This document shows positions 21,401 to 33,312 of a DNA stretch of 64,000 nt, piece after piece. A program made the position numbers and the translations under genes. This DNA comes from Takakia lepidozioides (Eukaryota > Streptophyta > Takakiopsida > Takakiales > Takakiaceae), in contig CM060731.1 of the NCBI GenBank assembly GCA_030704615.1, forward strand, positions 14,942,001-15,006,000, read 5' to 3'. Numbering within the stretch: the stretch's first letter is position 1; the number at the start of each line of letters is the position of its first letter. The notes under the pieces were generated by a model that was not told where the DNA came from, did not search any database, and was given only the letters and a program-made list of their open reading frames with translations.

Positions 21401-23202
21401 TCTTGGCTCGTTGTAGGATCCGATCCCTCTCCTTGGCAGTCATAGTGGCTGCCGTGTCTCCACTGCGGAGGTAGTCCAACACAACTGAATCCTCATGTAT
21501 ATCTTTGGCGCCACCCTGCTCATTGCTGGCCTCAGGGTCCTCAGACACTTGATCTACAGTCATCCCTGTTGTAGGTCCAACCTGGCCTTCCGCTGCCAAG
21601 ATACACAGAAATGCAGATGCATGCCATCCGGGCACCATCTCCTCGTCCGTCTCACCATGCCACCGAGCTCCAGTGTCATCCTGCTGGCTCGTGCATGGAT
21701 TGCGACTCAACCCATCTGCATTTCGATTGACCAAACCCGGTCGATGCACCACCTGAAAGTCATACTCTTGAAGGATGAGTGCCCACCGTGCAAGCTTCCC
21801 CGTAAGCTTGTCTGACTCCATCAACCACTTGAGTGGTTGGTGATCCGTGACAAGGGTGAAGAGATTGCCGTATAAATAGCACCTGAAGTGTGCCACGGCC
21901 CACACTGCAGCTAAGCATTCTCCCTCATATGAGCTATACTTAGACTCTGCAGCATTGTTCGAGCGGCTAGCATAAGCCACTACGAACTCTCTTCCCTCAT
22001 CATCCACCTGTGTGAGCACCGCTCCAAGCCCCAGCATGCTCCAATCTGTATGCAGCTGAAAAGGACGCCCCCTGATAGTCGTCTCAAGATGGGCGCCGAG
22101 GTCAACCTCGCCTTGAGCTCTTGAAAAGCTTGTTCTTGCTCATCTTCCCACTGCCACTCCTGGTCCACCTTGGTCAGCTTGGTTTAGAGCCTTTGCAATG
22201 GCACTAAATCCCTTAACAAACCGTCTGTAATAGTTTGCTAACCCCATGAAAGCTCGAACTCGGCTCACATCCGTGGGGCGTGGAACCTGTGCAATGGACT
22301 CTACCTTAGTCTGCTGTACCCCCAATCCTCCAGGATATATCATGTGACCCAGATACTCAATCTGGTTGTGGAAAAACTTGCACTTGCCCGGATGTAACTT
22401 CAATCCGTGCGTCCTCAAGCGCTCAAATACCCCCTGAAGGTGTCTCTCATGCTCCTCCACCGTAGCACTAAAGATGATGATGTCATCTATGTAGCACCGA
22501 GCAAACTCCACCCCTGCTAGAATCCTGTCCATGACTCTTTGAAACTCAGCGGGAGCGTTTTTAAGCCCAAATGGTAAGAACCGCCACTGGTATAGGCAAT
22601 CCTTCCCGTGCTCATTGATCCCCCAGAATGCCGTCTTTTGCTTATCCGCCTCCTTGATCGGCAACTGGTGATATCCGGATCGTAAATCCAACGTGCTAAA
22701 GACCTTGGAATGCCCAATGGCATCAAAGATCTCCTCTGGTGTTGGCATGGCATACCTATCGGACTTGGTCTGACGATTTACAGGCCGGTAATCACCGCAC
22801 ATACGTCTCTCCGTCCAATTGCCATAGACATCCTTCTTAGCTGGCATCACTGTGGCTGAAGCATACTCTCCACCAGAGAGCTCCACCAAACCTGCCTCCC
22901 AGAGATCTTGAGTCCTCATCTGAATCAAAGACCTCTCCATGTCACTGTATCTATAGGGTCCGAAAGATTGGCGTGTCAGTGGCCAACTCAATACGGATCT
23001 CTTGACCCTTCAGTGCTCCCAAGTCCTTCAAACTGAAGGCAAAGCAATTCCTGTAAGCCCTCAGGAACCGCCGTATACGTCGTCTCTCTCCTCCGGTGAC
23101 AATGGGTCCAATATCAGGCTCCCAATTGTCCTCCGTAACTGCAACCTTAAGTCCAGTGGGCTTAGAGGTAGAGAGGACCGTCCCGTGGTTGCTATGCTGC
23201 AA
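21401..23202 (-). pseudogene. Element 1 reverse transcriptase-RNase H
   Basis: The RT copies element RNA into DNA; RNase H removes the template. Diagnostic pieces in order: RIRRFLRAYRNCFAFSLKDL and ELATDTPIF (RT lead-in), FSTLDLRSGYHQLPIKEAD, LPFGLKNAPAEFQRVMDRIL, the catalytic YIDDIIIFS, YLGHMIYPGGLGV, AFMGLANYYRRFVKGFS, and RNase H with AVLTQVDDEGREFVVAYASR, SSYEGECLAAVWAV and LVTDHQPLKWL. The order is that of Ty3/Gypsy. Breaks near 22140-22170 and 22975 separate it into frames. Its closest relative in the window is element 2, at very high identity. Confidence 0.9.
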
Positions 23203-23370
23203 CCTCTTGAGCAGTACCCCCTTCCTGCTCAGTCAATGACAAGGCCTCATCCTGCCCCATCATCTCATCATTGAGAACCTCCTCATCCATCACAGCTGCC
23301 TTCGCTGCCAACTCCCTCTGAACCTCGAGCACCTCCCACATGTGCCATGGATGTCTACACCTCGTGGTCC

Positions 23371-24470
23371 TCACCGGCTCGCCCCACTCGCTGCCTGTAC
23401 CGTCTCGGTAGGCAGAGAGACCGTCAAGGGAAGTGCACTCCGCACTCTACGTTGCTCAGCCATAGCCAAGCTGACAATCCAGGTCAAGCAATTGAGATCC
23501 ATTGCTTGCCCCAACACCTGACGACGTGATGCCTCAGAAAGAGAAGGCACCGCCGTGGTCCCAGTGGAAAACCCCATAGCCCGCTCTCGCTCGTCGGCAT
23601 TAGGCTCCACTAACTGCTGCAACTGAGCATCCCACAGGAGGCCAGGTCCACCATCCCGAAAAGCATGGGATCCTGGGAAGCTGAGCAGTGTAGGTAATGC
23701 TGCTCGTGGTTGACCCACCCTGTTGACCACTGCCAAAGGCGAACGGTCATCGTGTCTCACACGTTGAGACTGCCTTCCTGTGTCCAAAATGCCATCCACG
23801 GTGAGGTGTGCTGGCCGCTGCACCCCATCAAATGCACGCTTGAGCAGTGCGGGTGGCATCAAGTTAGTCCACCATAGTCGTGGACGATGAGCCCGTGACC
23901 CCACTGCAGCTGCATCCAGCAATACTGCTGACCCAAGCCACGACCGGACTTGATGCACACTGGCCATCACCCTGGCCCGAGAATCACCCATCAGTGGCAC
24001 ATTCTCCAAGATGTATGCCGGAGATACAGCCTGATGAAGCTGCAAGTGGCGCAAAATCCGCACCATCTCCCAAAACAGACCCGTCCTCGAGTCTCGCAAT
24101 CCATTGCCATGCCCGGCTGATGAATGCCCTTGGCAGGGCCAACCTGCCACTACCAGATCAATGGAGCCAACCCGCTCCAAATCCTGCGCCCCCAGCAACG
24201 CAATGTCTGCTGGCAAGGCCTGCTGATATCCACGAACTGCAGACACGGCAACAACTCAGGGTGCTGCTGCACCACTGAGCAACATGGCGCAGTGAGACGC
24301 GTCGTGCAGTCTCATCCCTCTCCACATACAGGTAACGTCGAACTCGTACACCTGCCTGCAGCACTGCAGCCAATCCAGTGCTGATCCCGCCAAATAAGTC
24401 CAGAAGGCATATGCCTTCATCCGGTCGCTGCCACACAAGAGGTGTGGTGTCCAATGGCGACAACTGAGGT
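23371..24470 (-). CDS. Element 1 C5-cytosine DNA methyltransferase domain
   Basis: The domain would transfer a methyl group from S-adenosylmethionine to cytosine C5. Motifs appear in canonical order: I, LLDLFGGISTGLAAVL (near 24385-24410); II, YVERDET; IV, AGWPCQGHSSAG with the catalytic Pro-Cys (24113-24145); VI, ILENVPL (23993-24013); VIII, GSRAHRPRLWWTN (23868-23906); IX/X, ERERAMGF and RRQVLGQAMDLNCLTW (about 23495-23590). The LFWEMVRIL and WWTN features look more DNMT3/DRM-like than DNMT1/CMT-like, but I cannot place it firmly. One frame break near 24250 splits motifs I-III from IV-X. It lies between protease and RT in the polyprotein, so it belongs to the element and not to a host gene. 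Confidence 0.9.
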
Positions 24471-24722
24471 GGCCCTGGTGCAATCACCGCACTCTCCTCC
24501 TCTCCTGACGGTACAAAAGCTTCTACCCAAGCTTGTTGCACCCGTCCATCAGCAGCGTGCTGCAAATCCTTGCTCGTACCCCACAACGAGTGTGAGCAAC
24601 CATGGCAGGCAACTCCGCCGTACCATGCATGTCATCCTGCTCTGCTGGAGGTGGCACATCCTCTGCATGGGCATTGCCTTCCAGCAACTCTCCAGGCCAA
24701 CTAACTGCAGCTGTGAAGGCGG

Positions 24723-25166
24723 CTAGTGTTGGCATCTTGCCCCGCTGGCAGCTGCAATACCCCCAATGAATGTCACAGGGAGCTGTGCACGGCGACCATC
24801 CCCTGACTGCCATCCAGGCCTGTAGGATGCTGACTCCTCCCAAAATCCAGGGTGAAGCCCATGGGGTATAACACTGCCCCCACCAACGAGGACATCGTAA
24901 GAGACCGCGTCTGTCACAATGGCCTTGGCTCGCATCACTGAGCCATCTACAGGATGATCCGGCTGCAGTCTAATAGCCAACTGATGCCGTGTCATGCCGC
25001 GAGCCTGCTCTGATCCTCCCAGAGATGTCTGTATCTGGAAAGGACAAGGCTCCATATCCGCCTCCATGAGGCCCAAACCTGCAATAGCAGCTCTGCCCAA
25101 CATCAGTGGCTGAGCTCCTGAGTCCAACAAGACCCGCAGTGGCCCTACTTCTTTGCCCCGGTCCAC
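24723..25166 (-). CDS. Element 1 aspartic protease
   Basis: This retropepsin-type domain matures the polyprotein. LRVLLDSGAQPLMLGRAAI carries the catalytic D-S-G-A triplet preceded by a hydrophobic strand, followed by PFQIQTSLGG and the second half AKAIVTDAVSYDVLVGG. It follows the Gag zinc knuckles and precedes the methyltransferase. The frame is open through the core and degrades afterwards. Confidence 0.82.
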   Translation of the reverse strand: MDRGKEVGPLRVLLDSGAQPLMLGRAAIAGLGLMEADMEPCPFQIQTSLGGSEQARGMTRHQLAIRLQPDHPVDGSVMRAKAIVTDAVSYDVLVGGGSVIPHGLHPGFWEESASYRPGWQSGDGRRAQLPVTFIGGIAAASGARCQH

Positions 25167-25779
25167 TCAAAGTGAAAATGCCTCCCTGGTTGTCTAACAA
25201 GACAACTCCAGGTGTCACCATGGCGCGCTCAATGGCTGGCCTAGCTGGCAGCTCCGTCAAAGCTGCAACTTGCCATGGCGCAGCCGTGGCAGTCTTGACC
25301 CTCAAATCCGAGGATCCCTCTGCCACTACACCTTCCACTAACTCCGCAGAAGATGAAGTGACCTCCCCACTCTCACAGAGTGTTGCTGCTAGTCTGAACA
25401 CTGCAGCTGGTCTCACCCCCGGCGTCGCAATCATGTTGCCGAGAACAGTGGGGCCTGACACACAGAGGTGGCTGCCCCAATAACACACCGGCCGCACTAG
25501 CCTTGGCAGCAGGAGTCAATGCTGCACGTGTAGCTCTCCCCAATGGCATAGTAACCTCCGCCTCGGTAACAGTCAGAACTAGGTGCCATGGATGGCGTCG
25601 ACACAGTCTCCGCCAATGTGAATGACTGAGGAAGCCTTGCCTGACGGCTTGCCTCCCCACGCTGTGGATCCAATTCCACCTCTGCACCTCGTGGCTCAGG
25701 AACTCGTGCTGCTCCTCGAGTCACGGCTGCAGCAGACTCCACCTGCTCTAGTGGTAGTGCTGCTCCGCACATAAATCCC

Positions 25780-27292
25780 ATGCCTCCCATATCTCCTCCC
25801 TCAGGAGCAGGAGGTGGACCATCCCGCCTGGGAGCCTACCGCCTGAGCTATAGCCATGGCAGCGAGCCTCGCTTGAAGCCTTGGCCATGCCTTGGTCAAC
25901 ACCCTGACCTCCGCGTCCTTGGCCATGTGAGCTTGCCCTTGGCCTGCACCTCGTGCCCGACCACCTCGTCCTCTTTGGGCTGGTCCACCTCGCCCCCGGC
26001 CACCATTGTTCCCTTGGAACTGGCCTGGGCGCAACTCAGGATGCAAGTCATAACACTGGGCATCTCCATGCCCATACTTGCCACAATGCCCACACTGCAA
26101 CTGTGCAGGCTGTGCTTGTGCCGGCCTTCTGCCACTCTCTGGGCAATCTCTCTTGACATGGGGTCCTCCACATGTCCAACATATCACCCCTGGTTGCTGT
26201 TGGCCTGCAAAAGATGCCACGGGCCTCTGCACCTGAGGTCCCCTGTAAGCTCCATGGAACTTGGGCTGGGCAACCTTGCCCCCCTGACCACGCTGTTGGG
26301 CAGTCCCTTGTGCTTGTGGGCTGACAGCTGTGCCCGTACAGGCATGTCCTTGCCAAATCCAATTGTAACAACTCGCTCCTCCACCATGTTGAGCTCAATC
26401 CGCTCAGCCAGCAGAAACACATCTGCTAATGTGGGTTGGGCTGCTTGTAACAGGGTTGCATCTCGCACCCTTCTCTTGAGCTCCTTGTCCAGAATTCCAT
26501 ACCAAAACTGGATTGCCTGAGCTTCAGTAACCCCTTGGGTCACACTTATCAAGCGCCTCATACGAGTGTACGCCTCTCGCAGGCTCTCACTGGGTTTGCG
26601 CTGGAAGTCTTGCAAACTTCGCAGCTTCTCTGTCCGTACACCTTGGTAGTTCCTCCGCAACTCCTGGAAGAACTCCACCACCGGGTTGAATCTAGGCACA
26701 TGTGTTGTAGTCGTGGCAGTAGTACCTTTTGAACTGGTACCACCTTCTACCAGCACTACTTGCTCCACTACTAGTGCTGGCAGTGGGAGCTATTGGTACT
26801 GATGCAGCTACTGGTCGCGTCGTGCCTCGAGTAATGGAGACGTAGTCAGGGTGACCAATACATCCTCCACTCCTCAATCTCTGCTTCATGTCCTCGCCTG
26901 AACTCGTGGTAATCGTCCATAGGCGGGGCTTCCAAATGCTGGAACAGTCCCTTCCACGCCATGAATGGGGTGAATAGCTGTGGATTGCGCATCTGCTGCA
27001 AATCACACCAGCTGTCGAACTCTGGATAAAGTCATCCAACTCGATTGTGCCCACAGCTCCAGAGTACCTACGAGGCCCCTTGGTAGCTCCACATCTCCTC
27101 CATGTCGTCCACAACAATGGCGAATGAAAGTGCACACCTGTTGATGAAGCCTCCGAGTCTGTGTCTGACTCTACAGTAATTGAGGGTGGCGGTGAAGGTG
27201 GTCTGAACGAATACCTCGTCTGTGAACCCACTCTCACTGTACTGCTGTAGCCGTACTCCCCTCAAAACCCTTGGGTAACTCCGTAATGACAC
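25780..27292 (-). pseudogene. Element 1 Gag (frameshifted)
   Basis: The capsid/nucleocapsid protein packages element RNA. Segments: a Pro/Ser-rich N-terminus (FRPPSPPPSITVESDTDS), ELDDFIQ, then NPVVEFFQELRRNYQGVRTE, LREAYTRMRRLISVTQGVTE and IQFWYGILDKELKRRVRDA, typical of the retrotransposon Gag fold. Nucleocapsid follows with two knuckles: CWTCGGPHVKRDC (C-x2-C-x3-H-x4-C) and CGHCGKYGHGDAQC (C-x2-C-x4-H-x4-C). The region is distributed over at least three frames. No convincing ATG was found at the N-terminus, so the start is uncertain. Confidence 0.8.
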
Positions 27293-29032
27293 TCACAATG
27301 TGCACCTCCTCCACGTGACACTATAAGGCTCTAGTACTAATCTAATAGTGACACGGGTGGGCACCTGTTGCAGTCTAAGGGTCATATCCCAATGGCTCAG
27401 GGCACCTGCACCTGCATCCACCGCAAGAACTCCTATGGTTGGCTGGTCATCAACCCAGCCTCACCAAGAAGAAACACTGGTGGTCTTGCTGGTCATCACT
27501 CCAGCCTCACCACCGACAGCATACTCTAGGATTGACCGGTGATCAAATCCGGCCTAATCCCTATGAAAGCAAGCGCCCACACAAAACCAACATGGCGCAC
27601 AGTCAAGCATGCAGGTGTTGGGGGGGATCCAAACACAAGAAATCAAAACATCAACACCCCCACACCAAAATCCAGCAGCAACGCTGATCCTGCAGAATAT
27701 CCCAGCCCAAAACCCCGGACTGACTGGCCTCCACCAAGAGAGGCTTTGGCAACTACAAGTACAAGGTAATGAAAATAGTACAGAGATGGGGGGAAGAATA
27801 GAAGCCGCCCAAGCAAGATCTAATCCTGATCTATGCTATCAACTTCCAGACTTCTCTCAAAGTGCCTCGCTCTGCATGATGGTAAGGTGTAGGAGGTATA
27901 TCTATGTCCAGAAACCTGCCACTAACTTGTCCCAAGCTACAGTAGCTCGCTCTAACCAACCCTCCTCCTCTTTCTGCCAGGTAGAGACAAAGCAACACTC
28001 TGCTATCTCCCGCTCACTGAACACTAAAGAAAACAAAGGTAGGGTCTGATAGTCTCTCAACTCGAAAGCTTTGAGACGGTTGCGGGTGTCCTTCATTGCG
28101 AATGACTGCATCGCCTTCAAACAGAACAAACTTGTCATTGCTAATGAACCCCCGCTCGTGGTTGCCTTGTGCAGAGCGGTCCGCTGCAACACTGTCTAAT
28201 TGCACAAACTTGTGCAGCTCCTGCTCCTCTGCTCCAGTACACCACGGCCTTGTGGCTGAACACCTTGGTCCCCGGGGCTGTTTGGCTGTGTTCCAAGCCT
28301 AGCTTTCACCCACTTTGGTATTTCACCTACAGCTGCAGAACTGCTGGCTCCAACAGAGTTCTGACTGTCCAAGGCGATATTGAGGCCCTCAATGCCAACT
28401 ACAGCAGTCTGTTGTCTACTGCTAATGCCTGACTCCCAGTATGCAATCAACTCGTCCAACTGTTCTCCACTCAAATCAGTCTGAGTTCCTTGGGAAACAT
28501 AAATCGTGTCCCCTTGTGTGCACAGCTAAGAGAAGAGACCTGCCCTTCAATTACGTCCTCATTTCCCCCAGCCATGCAAGAGTACATCCACCAATTTGTC
28601 TCTCATATAGACCAGCACAGGTTCTAGAGACAGATTGTGGATCTTTTGATGGCACACTCACACTCTAAAAATTCCATAGATTTTTAGCAGAGTCCCCAAA
28701 ACAGAAACCTGCATCCAGCCGTCCTCAACATAGCGTCCCACTCCCTCTGGGCCTTGCCATCACACCACCAGCTGCCATCGACATATCCTCCGCAGCCGGC
28801 GACGCCCTTACAGTGGAAGCACACCTCGCCAATGCCAACAGAAATATGGGCAGACCACCATTACTCTCTCTTCTACCACACCATTGCGACTGGAGATGTG
28901 AGATGAACTCAAGCTAGAGCCGTTCTATGCTCCTTGCTTGAGCTGCGTACAAGACCATGACCATCTATATTATAATAGTGCTTAAAAAAACAAAAACATC
29001 ATATCTAGCTTAGCACTGGAAAACTAGATAGT
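27293..29032 (-). other. Element 1 5' leader
   Basis: About 1.7 kb separates A1/PBS from recognisable Gag. No coding content was recognised. It differs strongly from the leader of element 2 although the coding regions are closely related. Confidence 0.5.
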
Positions 29033-29048
29033 GCTCATCTCTCTCGAG
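29033..29048 (-). promoter_or_regulatory. Putative self-complementary primer-binding site, element 1
   Basis: Directly downstream of A1 in element orientation is CTCGAGAGAGATGAGC. It lacks the TGG start of tRNA-type sites. It is exactly complementary, over 16 bases, to a segment of the element's own A repeat as it occurs in A2 (19564-19579); the A1 copy (29239-29254) has one mismatch. Confidence 0.65.
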
Positions 29049-29404
29049 TGATAACCAAACTAGATAAGGACACACACTCTCAACACAAGAAATATGCAAT
29101 CCCTCAACATCACTCTTTAAGATAATAGTCGAGCCAGGGGCACCCCAAGCTATGGGACTCACCCCACAAACAACCTACACTCCCATCATAAGCACACTCA
29201 GATCTGAAGAATGCAGGAGCTCGGTCGCGCAGGCTCAACTCGAGAGAGAGGAGCTGCGCGACTGCCGCTCTCGTGAAGATAAGACGGACCAGGTGTCAAA
29301 CTAAACTTGACACCTGATTTAACACTTGACCTAAATCCAAGTGTTAAATACAAATAACTAGTTTTATGCTAGCTGTTTTCACACTGTGCTTATTTAACTT
29401 GACA
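29049..29404 (-). repeat. Element 1 terminal repeat A1
   Basis: This is the 5' copy of A. It matches A2 until TTATCA, where A1 continues into the primer-binding site and A2 into B2. No B segment is present at this end; the target duplication follows directly at 29405. Confidence 0.9.
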
Positions 29405-29654
29405 ACTATTACAAATGGATACACACTCTGAAAAAAAACCATCTTGGAAGAAGAACTGAATCAGTGAGAAGGTGGCTGCCAAAGCGATTATTAATGATGG
29501 TGAGGAAGATTATCTTGATTGGAATAAGTTCAAATTGTTCCACAAGTTTATAGAAGGAGAGCTACTATACAAGAGTACCTATGCTCAGCAAAACCACAAA
29601 TTGGTATGAGTTTATACACTAGAGTTGGGTATGTCAATATAGATCTCCCACCTC

Positions 29655-29945
29655 TGTTGGATGATGAGGCATTGGAAGCGATAATGGATGCAATTGAGAG
29701 TGGAAACATGAACATATGCAAAGCTGCACAACATTGGAAAATTCTTTTTTTAATCTTTGAACGATCATTTGACAGGTAAGACTAGACATCGGAAACTAGT
29801 GCAACAGTACTCTCAAAGGAAGAGGAGGCTATGGTGGTGGCACGGATACTGAAGATGCAAGACACTGACCACTCAGTTACAGTTCAACAACTGAAATTGA
29901 AGGTGGGGGAATTAACTCAAATAAGAGACACCATTTTCTGATGGT
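29655..29945 (+). pseudogene. pogo-like transposase, N-terminal remnant
   Basis: The plus strand shows an HTH (psq/CENP-B-type) segment, LEAIMDAIESGNMNICKAAQ, then in other frames LNDHLTGKTRHRK and VLSKEEEAMVVARILKMQ followed by VQQLKLKVGELTQIRDT. This order is that of the DNA-binding region and linker of pogo/Tigger-type transposases. Frameshifts and the lack of a DDE domain show it is a fragment. It sits in the gap between elements 1 and 2. Confidence 0.65.
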
Positions 29946-30213
29946 GTCCCAAGAAATTCTTGGTGGCATTCTACAACTTGGTTGTCGAATGGAAAAGATA
30001 ATGAGAGTGGGGGAATTCTCGTCGATCATATATCACATATGTGATAGTATGGATGAGGTGCAAATGGAAACATACTCTTATTTACACTAACTTCGGTTGG
30101 CGTTCTCTCTCATAGTATGGATGAGGGATGAAAACCTCTCTACATAAACCTTGGGGAAGGATTTTAACTTAATGTTTCTTCAAAGTGAATACCACAGTCA
30201 TTCTAAAGTAAAA

Positions 30214-30340
30214 GGTATGACACCTCCGCAAGGAGGTTGGATCACAGCAGGATGGTGGATAACTTTGTGACACCAATTGTGGATTGACCACCGCGACCAC
30301 TTCCAATAAAGTTTGTGCCCATTGCCAGTGGTGGATAACC
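30214..30340 (-). repeat. SINE-like repeat, family 2, copy on minus strand
   Basis: The reverse complement (GGCAATGGGCACAAACTT..., then ...CAATTGGTGTCACAAAG, then GGAGGTGTCATACCTT) closely matches the sequence at 47020-47142 plus 52077 onward. The other copy holds a good B box (GGTTCAATCC); here it is degraded. Confidence 0.6.
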
Positions 30341-30712
30341 AGCGGATATAGAGGATCAAGCACCCTGGGAAAGTTATGGCTCCAGTCAACTCGGCTCTGA
30401 ACCTTCTATTGCGGGTTCCGCTCGGATTGTCCGTGAAATCGGGATTTCCCTTGTCTGCGTTGTTGGTACTTCTATTTCCATTTCCCACAAAAGGTGTTAA
30501 GGGGCAGTTGTTTCACCTCTTTCTTATCTCGCTTGTCTAGCTGCCTCCGGAGAATTATCGACATGATCTGAAACCAGTCCATGTTTTGCCGCAAAGATGT
30601 TTAATTTTCCCTAGCCTTGCAGACGCTGGTCATGACATGTTTTATTGGGTGATACCCAAGCCTATGAGGGTAAGTTATTGTATGTCGTAGTTTGTTGTAT
30701 CTCCTTCATGTT

Positions 30713-30894
30713 GTCGTGCGCATACATATCGCTACACAACTACATCGCTGTCCAAAACCACACAACACATGTGCACACCACACACTAGTATACCACTAGT
30801 CTACCACTAGTCCAGGTCCAACCACTAGGCTACAACTAGTCAGTCACTAGGCTGCCACTACGCTGCCCACTATGGCAGTCACTAGTCCACACAA
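30713..30894 (-). repeat. Element 2 terminal segment B2
   Basis: This 182-bp copy of B at the 3' terminus matches B1 (31224-31408) except in a run of CCACTAG-type short repeats, where copy number differs. Confidence 0.88.
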
Positions 30895-31221
30895 TGATAA
30901 AGAAGAAGAATACAAGCACAAGCTCATGCGAGCTCACAAAGCTGAAGCATAAACTCATGCATATATAACCTCATCACTCAAATACAAGTCAAGCCAAGTG
31001 CACCCCACGCCATGGGGAATCCACACTACGGCGCCATAGCTAGGCGCGGTGAGGCTCAACTCGAGAAAGATGAGCCTCCCGCGCTTGCCGTGAAGATAAC
31101 CACTCCAGGGCCTAAATCTGCCTTGACCCCTGGATTGACACTTGGGCCAATCCCAAATGTCAATATGTAAAAGCTAGCTATTTCCTAGCTAGTTTCACAC
31201 TAGTGGTAAAATAACTTGACA
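30895..31221 (-). repeat. Element 2 terminal repeat A2
   Basis: Identical to A1 at 41701-42027. It contains the conserved primer hairpin at 31044-31084 (arms GCGCGG...GAGGCTCA and TGAGCCTC...CCGCGC) and two further hairpins at 31105-31133 and 31134-31164. Confidence 0.92.
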
Positions 31222-31223
31222 GC

Positions 31224-31408
31224 TGTCGTGCGCATACATATCGCTACACAACTACATCGCTGTCCAAAACCACACAACACATGTGCACACCACACACTAG
31301 TATACCACTAGCCACTAGTCCAGCCACTAGTCCAACCACTAGGCTACAACTAGTCAGTCACTAGGCTGCCACTACGCTGCCCACTATGGCAGTCACTAGT
31401 CCACACAA
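31224..31408 (-). repeat. Element 2 internal segment B1
   Basis: B1 lies between the polypurine tract and A2; the junction with A2 is again GACAGCTGTC (31218-31227). Confidence 0.88.
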
Positions 31409-31667
31409 TCGCCCCCCTAGCTGGTGCTTAGGTCCCTCTAAGTCCAGGTAGCCACAAGATGTGATAGTGACCATAGCCTCACTAAGTCCTCCACCACTAT
31501 CCCTACTACACTCAAACTCGATAGATCAAGAGGCCGGGTGCAAGAGTTGCCCCATCGTTAGTCGCCGTCTTGCAACCTGTGAACTTGAGCTTGGGATCTC
31601 ATGTATTGACTCCTATGAGCTTGGCCTCCCATGTCTTGTTAGCTGCCTCCAGTCATGTCCACTGCCA

Positions 31668-33000
<1,333 letters not shown>

Positions 33001-33312
33001 TGAACCTCTTGGCTCGTTGCAGGATCCGATCCCTCTCCCTGGCAGTCACAATGGCTGCCGTGTCTCCCGTGCGGAGGTAGTCCAACACAGCCGAATCCTC
33101 ATGTATATCTCTGGCACCACCTAGCTCATCACTAGCCTCAGGGTCCTCAGACACTCCGTCTACAGTCATCCCTGTTGTAGGTCCAATCTGACCTCCCGAT
33201 GCCAAGATACACAAAAATGCAGATGCGTGCCATCCCGGCACCATCTCCTCGTCCGTCTCACCATGCCACCGAGCTCCAGTGTCATCCTGCTGGCTCATGC
33301 ATGGATTGCGAC

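Larger units (their letters stand above)
19295..29404 (-). mobile_element. Ty3/Gypsy element 1 with DNA methyltransferase and permuted terminal repeats
   Basis: The element is about 10.1 kb on the minus strand. In element orientation: A1 (29404-29049), putative PBS (29048-29033), leader, Gag, protease, C5-methyltransferase, RT-RNase H, integrase with PHD finger, polypurine tract (19832-19817), B1 (19816-19732), GC, A2 (19729-19380), B2 (19379-19295). It is flanked by ACTAT at 19290-19294 and 29405-29409; one base is shared, so a 4-bp duplication ACTA with TGTC...GACA termini is equally possible. A1 (356 bp) and A2 (350 bp) differ by several small indels. The coding region has several frameshifts, so the copy is probably inactive unless these are sequence errors. 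Confidence 0.88.

Noticed and set aside
21495-21815. Plus-strand ORFs inside pol (also at 63222-63542 and 26535-26732)
   Set aside because: They are antisense shadows of conserved pol sequence and recur in each copy only because pol is conserved.
23371-24470. Methyltransferase as a host DRM/CMT gene or captured neighbour
   Set aside because: It lies between protease and RT in the same orientation in two elements, with short linkers and no introns or UBA/chromo/BAH domains, so it belongs to the retrotransposon polyprotein.
19295-29404. Element as a DIRS/Ngaro-type retrotransposon because of the split repeats
   Set aside because: There is no tyrosine recombinase; a DDE integrase with HHCC head is present, and target duplications flank the element, which DIRS-type integration does not make.
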